Shown here one piece after another: positions 1-5,534 of a stretch of DNA of 6,247 bases. Both the position numbers and the translations under genes were made by a program. Under the pieces are notes generated by a model. The model ran no database searches and was not told the origin of the DNA. It worked only from the letters and a program-made list of their open reading frames with translations. Where the stretch lies: assembly GCA_027062985.1 (NCBI GenBank), contig JAMOSR010000085.1, forward strand, positions 1-6,247, in the 5' to 3' direction. Position 1 is the stretch's first letter, and each line of letters begins with the position of its first letter. This DNA comes from Nautiliaceae bacterium (GTDB lineage: Bacteria > Campylobacterota > Campylobacteria > Campylobacterales > Nautiliaceae).

Positions 1-411
1 TCCTTTGTTGGAGTATTCCCAGTGACCGAAGAGGTTATTTGCTTCTTTTACAAACCTGCTTTTTCCCCATCCGCTCTCGATTGCTGCCTGAGCTAATGCT
101 AAAGAAGGAGGAATGGTATCTATTTTTTTTAAAAATGCTTCTTTATCCGTTATATTTTTTATTTTATAAGTTTTTGCTATTTTTGCAAGAAATTCTATTT
201 TTTTAGGATCTAACAAAAAATATGGGTCGTTAAAAATTTTTATGATTTTTTTTCTTAAAGATTTTATTTTTCTGTTTTCTTCCTGTATTAAAGGAAGCAT
301 AATTTCAACGAAGGCTTTTTTTTGTTTGGAAGTTTCTTTTATATTGTAATACCATGAGGGAAAAGCTCCGTAAAGATTTAAAGCCAGTAAAAATCCGATA
401 AATTTTTTCAT
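1..411 (-). CDS. Bax-like glucosaminidase domain protein (GH73 family), C-terminus cut off by window edge
   Basis: This is a partial gene: 137 codons from an ATG at 411 run to the window edge with no stop. The protein begins with a short signal peptide (MKKFIGFLLALNLYGAF), so it is probably exported to the periplasm or envelope. Residues 28-56 (KQKKAFVEIMLPLIQEEN and a basic stretch) resemble the N-terminal part of the E. coli Bax family. Residues 101-131 (PPSLALAQAAIESGWGKSRF, then NNLFGHW) are the glucosaminidase signature, and E112 is the expected catalytic acid. Enzymes of this fold cut beta-1,4 bonds next to N-acetylglucosamine in peptidoglycan; that role is known for the family and inferred here. 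The start has a good AAGGA site five bases upstream that overlaps the rnhB stop, leaving an 8-base gap. It is the most distal gene of the operon in view. Confidence 0.88.
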   Translation of the reverse strand, partial: MKKFIGFLLALNLYGAFPSWYYNIKETSKQKKAFVEIMLPLIQEENRKIKSLRKKIIKIFNDPYFLLDPKKIEFLAKIAKTYKIKNITDKEAFLKKIDTIPPSLALAQAAIESGWGKSRFVKEANNLFGHWEYSNKG

Positions 412-419
412 ACCATTCC

Positions 420-1001
420 TTAAAAAAGAGTTGGCTCCAGGGCTTTTAATCTGTAACTTTTTCTATGAATTTCACAATAACCGAATTTTTTGATAAGTTC
501 TATATGCTCTTTTGTAATATATCCTTTATGTTTTTTAAAATTATATTGAGGGTATATTTTATCAGCTTTTTTCATAAATCTGTCTCTGCTGACTTTTGCC
601 AAAATACTTGCAGCGCTTATTTCTTTTATTTTAGAATCTCCTTTTATTACTGTTTCTATTCCATCTACTCCAAAACTTGAATTTCCGTCAAAGAGGTATT
701 TGTCCGCTTTTAAAGTGTTTTTTATTTCTTTTAATGCATAATTTATGGCAAATGAGAGACCTTTTTTATCAATTGTTTTGTTATCCACAAATACTATATG
801 GTATTTGCAGGTTTGTTTAATGATTTCAAAAAGCTTCTCCCTTTTTTTCTCACTGAGCCTTTTTGAGTCATCAAGCATATTTAAATAATTTTCAATTTTC
901 AATTCTCCATTCTCAATTTGAAATATGCATCCCGCTACTACTAAGGGACCGGCTATAGGACCTCTTCCGGCTTCATCTATTCCGCAAATCTCCATCTCCA
1001 A
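420..1001 (-). CDS. rnhB: Ribonuclease HII
   Basis: The 193-residue protein matches the RNase HII family over its full length. It cleaves RNA in RNA/DNA hybrids and at single ribonucleotides in DNA, using metal ions. The signature IDEAGRGPIAGP lies at residues 8-19. The four expected carboxylates are D9, E10, D105 (in FDGN) and D122 (in KGDSKI, followed by EISAASILAKVSRDR). The chosen start is TTG at 1001, because a near-perfect Shine-Dalgarno GGAGGTGAT sits at 1008-1016, six bases upstream. An ATG two codons later (995) is the alternative and would place that site rather far away. The start overlaps the end of the upstream ATPase gene by 25 bases, which suggests translational coupling. Residues 28-40 are encoded by a 7-base tandem repeat and fall in the variable loop between the VAG strand and the DDSKRLS motif, so activity is probably kept. 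Confidence 0.96.
   Translation of the reverse strand: MEMEICGIDEAGRGPIAGPLVVAGCIFQIENGELKIENYLNMLDDSKRLSEKKREKLFEIIKQTCKYHIVFVDNKTIDKKGLSFAINYALKEIKNTLKADKYLFDGNSSFGVDGIETVIKGDSKIKEISAASILAKVSRDRFMKKADKIYPQYNFKKHKGYITKEHIELIKKFGYCEIHRKSYRLKALEPTLF
884..918. repeat. Heptanucleotide tandem repeat inside rnhB
   Basis: Read on the plus strand, this stretch is AATAATT, TTCAATT, TTCAATT, CTCCATT, CTCAATT: five 7-base units, the first one degenerate. The consensus is roughly YTCMATT. On the coding strand it encodes QIENGELKIENYL, residues 28-40 of RNase HII. A related array lies at 3639-3666. Because 7 is not a multiple of 3, adding or losing one unit would shift the reading frame. Confidence 0.75.
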
Positions 1002-1942
1002 AATGGTATCACCTCCACTTCAAAATTTTTATTTTCTATTTCAAATTCATTTGATATTGTTATGATGTCCACTTTTTTTACATTTGTTACTTTTTTTAGT
1101 TTCTCCTTAGCCACTTCTTCATCCGCAAAAGGTAAAACCAGTATTCCCCTTTCTTCTTCAGGCAGATAAAAAGTGAGGGTATCTTTATAATAAACTTCTT
1201 TTTTATTTAATTCTAAGAATATGATATTTTCAAATGTATATTGAATATTTTTTCTGTTTGTTAAAATATTTTTAAAAGCAAAATTATATGAATAAAATTT
1301 TTTTGGCGATTTTGGTGATTCGAATTTATTTACTTCATATATGATTCTATTTTCCAAAAGTTCGTTTGTTATTTTATAAAAGTTGTCTTTGCTTAATTTC
1401 ATCTCTTTTTTCAGTATTTGATAGATTTGATAAAGAGTAAACTTTTCTCCTATATGTGAAAAAAAGAAAGCAAGTATTTTTTTGTTAAAAGGCAAAAGCT
1501 CAAATGTTTCTTTTAAATATTCGTCTCTGTAATATTCTTCGGTAAAAATTCTCGGAAAATTACCAAGACGTAAAAACTTGTCAAAACACTGGTTTATATT
1601 TGTTGTATTTTCAAATGAGAAAAATTCTTCAAAATCCAAGCCTTTTAGTTCTATTTTATGAAAACCTTCTATTTCTATATTTTTTTGGGATATTATAAAA
1701 GTTGTTATTGGAGGAATAGGTACCGAAAAATCAAAATTATCATATATTACTAAATCTATTTCTTCAAAATCAAAATTTTTTTCTCTGTAATCTTCAAAAT
1801 CTATATATTTATATTTTCCTTTAAAATTTTTTAAAAAATTAAAGACTAAAAAAGTTTTACCTACTCTTTTAGGACCGGTAATAAGAGTGTTTTTTAATTC
1901 TAGTTTGGCTTTTCTTTCAAAAATTTTTTTTGGTATGGTCAA
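977..1942 (-). CDS. AAA-type ATPase with DUF4143-like C-terminal region, function unknown
   Basis: The 321-residue protein has the layout of the AAA_14 / DUF4143 group of predicted ATPases. The Walker A motif GPKRVGKT is at residues 23-30. A Walker B-like strand, LVIYDN, spans residues 64-69. The family's post-ATPase segment (LKGLDFEEFFSF) is at 99-110, followed by a GNFPRIF motif near 127-133. A winged-helix-like stretch follows at about 160-205, and the DUF4143-type motif FENIIFLEL is at 237-245. The Walker B glutamate found in most members is replaced by N69. No role is established for these proteins; do not infer one from the neighbours. The start is TTG at 1942: the codon just before it in frame is TGA, and an AAGGA site lies five bases upstream. 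The gene is very AT-rich. It follows the MFS gene by 29 bases and overlaps rnhB by 25. Confidence 0.82.
   Translation of the reverse strand: MTIPKKIFERKAKLELKNTLITGPKRVGKTFLVFNFLKNFKGKYKYIDFEDYREKNFDFEEIDLVIYDNFDFSVPIPPITTFIISQKNIEIEGFHKIELKGLDFEEFFSFENTTNINQCFDKFLRLGNFPRIFTEEYYRDEYLKETFELLPFNKKILAFFFSHIGEKFTLYQIYQILKKEMKLSKDNFYKITNELLENRIIYEVNKFESPKSPKKFYSYNFAFKNILTNRKNIQYTFENIIFLELNKKEVYYKDTLTFYLPEEERGILVLPFADEEVAKEKLKKVTNVKKVDIITISNEFEIENKNFEVEVIPFWRWRFAE
1008..1016 (-). promoter_or_regulatory. Strong Shine-Dalgarno site that decides the rnhB start
   Basis: The minus strand reads GGAGGTGAT, a 9-base match to the complement of the usual 16S rRNA 3' end. It lies inside the last codons of the ATPase gene, six bases before the TTG at 1001 and 12 bases before the ATG at 995. 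The spacing favours TTG as the initiation codon of rnhB. Confidence 0.7.
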
Positions 1943-1970
1943 TCATATCCTTTTGATTTTGCTTTAAAGT

Positions 1971-1979
1971 ATTATAACA
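1971..1979 (-). promoter_or_regulatory. Possible internal promoter, extended -10 box, before the ATPase gene
   Basis: The minus strand reads TGTTATAAT, a perfect extended -10 element (TATAAT at 1976-1971). A weak -35-like TTGCTT lies at 1998-1993 with a 16-base spacer. Transcription would start near 1964, giving a leader of about 20 bases before the TTG start at 1942. The 9-mer is identical to the one in front of secG. It overlaps the last codons and stop of the MFS gene, so chance in AT-rich coding sequence cannot be excluded. Confidence 0.45.
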
Positions 1980-3033
1980 TAACCAAAAATCCAAGCAAGG
2001 CAATTATACTTTCATATAAAAACAGATTTTCTCCGTATAACCATCCTGAGACTATACTTCCAAGAAATGCCGCAAGCCCGTAACCTATACCCGCATAAAA
2101 CTGCTGGGCTAAAGTTTTATTTTCATATTTTTGGGAAAGATATAAAAGTGCCGAAGTATGAAATATGGCAAAAGAAAAAGCATGAATTATTTGAGAAAGA
2201 GCTGTCAAAAAAAGGTTTCCGGCAAACATATATACCATAAACCATCTTAGAGAGGTTAAAAGAATAGATATTTTAATCCATTTAATCGGTTTTAATTTTT
2301 TTAAGAATTTATGTCCTATAATAAACACTAAAATTTCGGCAGTTACGCCTATAGCCCAAAGCCAGCCTATATATTCTTTTGAAATTCCATGCTGAAGGTT
2401 ATAAATTGTGAAAAAATTATAAAATCCTCCAAAGCTTATCTGAATTAATACAACTCCCGCCCAGAATTTCCATTCTTTGAGTAAATTAATTGGTTTATAA
2501 TTTTTTTTAATTGTTTTGTTTTCTAAAAAAGTAAAAGCCGTTAAGTTTGTTAAAATCATAAGAATAATAAAAAGCCATATTAGATTTCCGTTTATATAGG
2601 AAAAAACTATTCCAAAAAGCATAAATCCGATACTTCCGAATACTCTAGAGAGTCCGTATTTTTCCTGTAATTTTTCTATAGCTATAGCCTCTATATAGGG
2701 AAATACCACGGCAAATGAAGCTCCTATAATAAAAAAAGAGAATAAAATCAGATAAAAATTATTGCTTAGAAGCAAAAAAGAAGCAAAAGATGATAAAAAA
2801 AGAGCAGAAATATAATCTTTTTTGGTAAGAGGTTTTTTGAGATATATAAAAGGTACTAAAAATCTGGCAATAGGCATCATAGCAAATATAATGCCTATTT
2901 TATAAGGTTCAAATCCCACTTCTTTAAAATATTTGGGCAAAAAAATAACATAATTTCCTATTAATGTAAAAAAAAGAAAATAATATAAACTAAGTATTAT
3001 AAAAAATCTGTTTTTTAAAATTGTTACGTCTAT
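1972..3033 (-). CDS. MFS transporter, 12 transmembrane helices, resembling the PPP / MFS_1-like group; apparent ATA start
   Basis: The reading frame gives about 353 residues with twelve hydrophobic segments, the full complement for a major facilitator transporter of the inner membrane. The order of motifs (helix 1 with LYYFLFFTLIGNYVIFLP, then GFEPYKIGIIFAMMPIARF) resembles the 3-phenylpropionate/nucleoside-symporter-like group; the substrate is unknown. No ATG, GTG or TTG lies in frame between the pyrE stop and the TTG at 2940, and starting at 2940 would delete helix 1. I therefore place the start at ATA, 3033-3031. An AGAGGA site at 3043-3048 lies nine bases upstream, just where a start is expected. 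The pyrE stop (3039-3037) is in the same frame, three bases before this start. ATT at 3021 is another possible start, and a mutated or misread ATG is also possible. The product is a little short for MFS because it ends right after helix 12. Confidence 0.8.
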   Translation of the reverse strand: MDVTILKNRFFIILSLYYFLFFTLIGNYVIFLPKYFKEVGFEPYKIGIIFAMMPIARFLVPFIYLKKPLTKKDYISALFLSSFASFLLLSNNFYLILFSFFIIGASFAVVFPYIEAIAIEKLQEKYGLSRVFGSIGFMLFGIVFSYINGNLIWLFIILMILTNLTAFTFLENKTIKKNYKPINLLKEWKFWAGVVLIQISFGGFYNFFTIYNLQHGISKEYIGWLWAIGVTAEILVFIIGHKFLKKLKPIKWIKISILLTSLRWFMVYMFAGNLFLTALSQIIHAFSFAIFHTSALLYLSQKYENKTLAQQFYAGIGYGLAAFLGSIVSGWLYGENLFLYESIIALLGFLVML

Positions 3034-3036
3034 TTT

Positions 3037-3651
3037 TTAATTTCCTCTGCTTCCTGGTTTAATCGGAGCGCATGCTCCCATTTTGCATAAAGGACAGTTT
3101 TCTGGCTCATAAGCCTCAAACTCAAAATCTTCAAGAGCAAAAAAAGGTTTGTCATTTGGAAGTTTACATTCCGGTTTTCTTTCGTTTTTACCGTTTACCC
3201 TTTTGCAGATTCCTCTGTTGGCTATTGCGGCAAACCCTACTACCTCACCGCCTCTTTTTTCAATTTCCCTTGCGGCTTCCATGGCGCTGCCGCCTGTTGT
3301 AATAATATCTTCACAAATCAGTACCTTTTCACCTTCTTTTACTTCAAAACCTCTTCTTAAAGTCATATCCCCATTTACTCTTTCGGTAAAAATAAATCTG
3401 ACCCCAAGAGCACGGGCTAGTTCGTATCCTGCAAGAAGACCTCCGATTGCGGGAGAGCATACGGTATCCACTTTTAATCCCGCTTCGATAATCTGTTTTG
3501 CAAGTTCGCGGGCCAGTTTTTCCGCAACCTCAGGATATTCAAGTACTCTTGCACTTTGTAAATAATATTCGCTGTGTTTTCCGCTGCTTAGTAAAAAATG
3601 ACCCTTTAAAAGGGCTCCGTGTTTTTCATATATTTCTTTTACATTTTCCAT
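3037..3651 (-). CDS. pyrE: Orotate phosphoribosyltransferase
   Basis: The 204-residue enzyme joins orotate to PRPP to make orotidine 5'-phosphate, the fifth step of UMP synthesis, in the cytoplasm. The PRPP-binding signature LICEDIITTGGSA is at residues 111-123. The N-terminal motif LLSSGKHSEYYLQS (20-33) fits the substrate-binding loop of the family, and SPAIGG (66-71) matches the second phosphate loop. The C-terminus carries CPLCKMG and IKPGSRG, typical of the longer PyrE variant found in many Campylobacterota and thermophiles. The ATG start at 3651 lies inside a 7-base tandem repeat and has only a weak ribosome site (TGGAA-like), although the preceding frr stop is just 24 bases away, so coupling to frr may help. 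GC content is clearly higher than in the MFS and ATPase genes downstream. Confidence 0.96.
   Translation of the reverse strand: MENVKEIYEKHGALLKGHFLLSSGKHSEYYLQSARVLEYPEVAEKLARELAKQIIEAGLKVDTVCSPAIGGLLAGYELARALGVRFIFTERVNGDMTLRRGFEVKEGEKVLICEDIITTGGSAMEAAREIEKRGGEVVGFAAIANRGICKRVNGKNERKPECKLPNDKPFFALEDFEFEAYEPENCPLCKMGACAPIKPGSRGN
3043..3048 (-). promoter_or_regulatory. Shine-Dalgarno site supporting the non-standard MFS start
   Basis: The minus strand reads AGAGGA within the last codons of pyrE. It is nine bases before the ATA at 3033, a normal spacing, and more than 100 bases before the nearest in-frame standard start (TTG at 2940). It is the main sequence argument for translation beginning near 3033. 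Confidence 0.5.
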
Positions 3652-3666
3652 TTTTCATTTTCCATT
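3639..3666. repeat. Heptanucleotide tandem repeat across the pyrE start
   Basis: The plus strand reads TTACATT, TTCCATT, TTTCATT, TTCCATT in four 7-base units, followed by a degenerate GTTTAATT. On the minus strand each unit carries an ATG, so four ATGs occur every seven bases and the first three fall in three different frames. The one at 3651 opens pyrE. The units belong to the same family as those at 884-918. Confidence 0.75.
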
Positions 3667-3675
3667 GTTTAATTT

Positions 3676-4230
3676 TTAGACTTTCATAACGTCGTCTATT
3701 TTTTTATTTACTATTTCGTCAACTTTTGCCACATAACTGTCGGTAATTTCCTGTACTTTATCAAGTCCTCTTTTTTGGTCGTCTTCTGTGATTTCTTTGT
3801 TTTTGAACATTTTTTTTATTTCGTCGTTTGCTTCTCTTCTTATGTTTCTTATTGCTATTTTTGCTTTTTCCCCGAATTCTTTTGCTTTTTTAGCCTGTTT
3901 TTTTCTCTCTTCTTCCGTCATAGGAGGAAAGTATAGTTTTATTGTATCTCCGTCGTTGTTAGGATTTGCTCCGACGTTTGCTTCTTGAATAGCTCTTTCT
4001 ATATCGTTAATAATTCCTTTATCCCATGGACTTACCACGATTGTCGTAGCATCTACGGCGTTAATGTTTGCCACCTGATTTAGAGGTGTCGGCGCTCCGT
4101 AATATTCAACTTTTACTCCGTCAAGAACGTGAATTGATACTCTGCCGGTTCTTAATGTATTTAGGTCTTTTTTAAGTACTTCTATACTTTTTTCCATATG
4201 TTCCTTGGCAAACTCAAATACTTCTTCCAT
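3676..4230 (-). CDS. frr: Ribosome recycling factor
   Basis: At 184 residues this is the standard length for the factor that, with EF-G, splits ribosomes from mRNA after termination. The sequence is typical throughout. Domain I helices are formed by residues 1-30 (KDLNTLRTGR) and from about 105 to the end (EERKKQAKKAKEFGEKAKIAIRNIRREAN), with the conserved arginine pair near 131-132. Domain II in between contains VEYYGAPTPLNQVANI and SPWDKGIINDIERAI. The ATG at 4230 is preceded by a perfect AAAGGAGG at 4237-4244 with a 6-base spacer. That site is also the end of the deacetylase gene, whose stop is one base from this start, so the two are probably coupled. The secG-frr-pyrE order is a known Campylobacterota neighbourhood. 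Confidence 0.98.
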   Translation of the reverse strand: MEEVFEFAKEHMEKSIEVLKKDLNTLRTGRVSIHVLDGVKVEYYGAPTPLNQVANINAVDATTIVVSPWDKGIINDIERAIQEANVGANPNNDGDTIKLYFPPMTEEERKKQAKKAKEFGEKAKIAIRNIRREANDEIKKMFKNKEITEDDQKRGLDKVQEITDSYVAKVDEIVNKKIDDVMKV

Positions 4231-4231
4231 T

Positions 4232-5161
4232 TTATTCCTCCTTTAAGATTAATTGTGAAATTATTTTATAATTATAGCTTATAATAACTCTGTTTCTGTA
4301 TTTTTTTAAAGTAAACTCCGGATGTAAAACAAATTTATTGTTTATAACTTTAACTCGTTTCCATCCGAATTCTGTCATGTAAATATCTACAAAAGGAACG
4401 TTGTCTATTACTTCTCCTGAGATTTCCAATATTTTATTTTTATCTCTTTTGATTTGTAATGTTTTTAAATGAAGTCTTTTTAGTTTTAGTTTTTTTGCTA
4501 TGTTTACTTTTCCGGTTAGAGCAATTCTGTCTATATTGTCAAGCGGTGTTGTTAAATCAATGGCGCCCGGGTCTTGATTGACTATATAAGGGAAGAATTT
4601 TTTTATAATTTTTTTTACTCTTTTATCGTATTCACCGTATGGGTAACTGTATATGTTAGGGACGTAACCTATGTATTTTTCAAATGCTTTTATAGCTTTT
4701 TGGGTATCTTTTTTAATTTCTTCGTTTGAGAGTTTTGCAAGGTGAGGGTGAGCCCAGCTGTGAACTCCCAACTCTCCGTATTTTGAAGCTTCTTTAACCT
4801 GTTTCCAGCTCATAAAATCCCCCCATTTTTGGGTGGTGGCTTGGGTATAGACAAAAAGGGTAAAAGGATAACCGTATTTTTTGAAAAGTGGCAGACCGTT
4901 TTTATAAAAACTTTTATAACTGTCATCTATGGTAAATACCACGATTTTATCAATAGGTTTTTGATTTTTTATCATATTTATTAGAGTTGATAGTTTTACC
5001 ACTCGATAATTGTGAGATTTTAAATAATCAAAATATTTTTTAAGTTCTTTTGAAGAAGTGTTGGTATATGGGTATCTGTTATCGTCTATTCTGTGAAGAA
5101 CGAAAATGTGCGCTTCGGCAAGCAGCAAAATCGGAAAAAGGAAAAAAAACAGTTTTTTCAT
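4232..5161 (-). CDS. Secreted polysaccharide deacetylase (NodB / CE4 family)
   Basis: The 309-residue protein starts with a signal peptide (MKKLFFFLFPILLLAEA), so it should act in the periplasm or at the envelope. The NodB domain spans about residues 70-215. Motif 1 is TIDDSY with D79 (catalytic base) and D80 (metal ligand). Motif 2 is HSWAHPH, with H134 and H138 as the other metal ligands. Motif 3 is YSYPYGEYD at 171-179. Family members remove acetyl groups from N-acetylglucosamine in peptidoglycan or other polysaccharides; which substrate is used here is not shown. The last 80 residues look like a small beta domain of unknown role. The usual motif 1 glycine is a serine. The ATG overlaps the secG stop as ATGA, with no clear ribosome site of its own, which suggests translational coupling to secG. 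Confidence 0.9.
   Translation of the reverse strand: MKKLFFFLFPILLLAEAHIFVLHRIDDNRYPYTNTSSKELKKYFDYLKSHNYRVVKLSTLINMIKNQKPIDKIVVFTIDDSYKSFYKNGLPLFKKYGYPFTLFVYTQATTQKWGDFMSWKQVKEASKYGELGVHSWAHPHLAKLSNEEIKKDTQKAIKAFEKYIGYVPNIYSYPYGEYDKRVKKIIKKFFPYIVNQDPGAIDLTTPLDNIDRIALTGKVNIAKKLKLKRLHLKTLQIKRDKNKILEISGEVIDNVPFVDIYMTEFGWKRVKVINNKFVLHPEFTLKKYRNRVIISYNYKIISQLILKEE
4237..4244 (-). promoter_or_regulatory. Perfect Shine-Dalgarno for frr within the deacetylase C-terminal codons
   Basis: The minus strand reads AAAGGAGG, six bases before the frr ATG. The same bases encode most of the KEE that ends the upstream deacetylase, so the site and the protein tail constrain each other. Confidence 0.75.
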
Positions 5162-5472
5162 TTAACCGGTGCTTGAGGTACGCTTGGGGTTGGAATTTTC
5201 TTTTCTATTTTTTTTACGTTTACTTCGTCAAGAGCCGATGTATTTGCTTTTTTATTGTATAAATAAACCAAAGTTAGGGTGTTTAAAACGAATAAAAGTC
5301 CTAAAAACATAGTGGCTTTTGTAAGAAAATTCATAGGCCCGCCAGCTCCGAATACCGAGTTGTTTGAACTGCTGTATGCTCCAAGTCCCATTGATTCCGA
5401 ACGTTGAAGAAGAACCAATATGGTAATGGCTATTACCAAAATAATTTGAACAGTCATTAATACGCTTGTCAT
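5158..5472 (-). CDS. secG: Preprotein translocase subunit SecG
   Basis: This 104-residue inner-membrane protein is the small accessory subunit of the SecYEG channel. It has two transmembrane helices, about residues 4-22 (VLMTVQIILVIAITILVLL) and 50-71. The conserved loop between them reads QRSESMGLGAYSSSNNSVFG and then a GG turn, followed by FLTKATMFLGLLF, closely like the Helicobacter/Campylobacter form. The tail after residue 72 is charged then proline-rich (IPTPSVPQAPVK), also usual for that group. The start is the ATG at 5472 with AAAAAAGG eight bases upstream; an internal ATG at codon 6 is less likely. It is the first gene of the long minus-strand operon, driven by the -10 box at 5496-5504, and its stop overlaps the deacetylase start. 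Confidence 0.95.
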   Translation of the reverse strand: MTSVLMTVQIILVIAITILVLLQRSESMGLGAYSSSNNSVFGAGGPMNFLTKATMFLGLLFVLNTLTLVYLYNKKANTSALDEVNVKKIEKKIPTPSVPQAPVK

Positions 5473-5495
5473 TTTTTATGCCTTTTTTAGATAGA

Positions 5496-5504
5496 ATTAT
5501 AACA
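5496..5504 (-). promoter_or_regulatory. Promoter of the secG operon, extended -10 box
   Basis: The minus strand reads TGTTATAAT (TATAAT at 5501-5496). Transcription should begin near 5489, leaving a leader of about 17 bases before the secG ATG. No good -35 hexamer is visible, only an AT-rich run, as is common for the main sigma factor in Campylobacterota. It is the mirror image of the bioC box next to it. Confidence 0.7.
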
Positions 5505-5510
5505 TATAAT
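5505..5510 (+). promoter_or_regulatory. Promoter of bioC, -10 box
   Basis: The plus strand reads TATAAT. The expected transcription start near 5517 gives a leader of about 18 bases before the ATG at 5535. There is no clear -35. The box supports the start at 5535 over earlier in-frame starts, which would lie upstream of the predicted transcript. Confidence 0.65.
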
Positions 5511-5534
5511 AAAAATTCGGTTTTAAAAGGTGAA

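Noticed and set aside
465..680. Plus-strand open frame opposite rnhB
   Set aside because: It is phenylalanine/tyrosine-rich with no recognisable motif and lies opposite a clear RNase HII gene; it is a shadow frame.
1972..2940. MFS gene starting at TTG 2940
   Set aside because: This would remove the first transmembrane helix, which is intact in the same frame upstream.
2996..3001. Minus-strand TATAAT near the start of the MFS gene as a promoter
   Set aside because: It lies inside the coding region of helix 1, lacks a TG extension, and such hexamers are expected by chance in AT-rich sequence.
3072..3689. Three overlapping plus-strand open frames opposite pyrE
   Set aside because: They have no family features and lie opposite a well-conserved gene; one of them simply translates the heptamer array.
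3788..3988. Plus-strand frame with a hydrophobic, membrane-like translation
   Set aside because: The hydrophobicity comes from reading the lysine-rich frr codons in reverse; no ribosome site or context supports it.
5050..5262. Plus-strand frame across the deacetylase-secG junction
   Set aside because: It is opposite two well-supported genes and its translation has no sense.
5466..5534. Earlier in-frame starts for bioC (TTG 5466, ATG 5478)
   Set aside because: They overlap or abut the divergent secG start and lie upstream of the predicted bioC transcript, and BioC similarity begins at SFDKFAH just after 5535.
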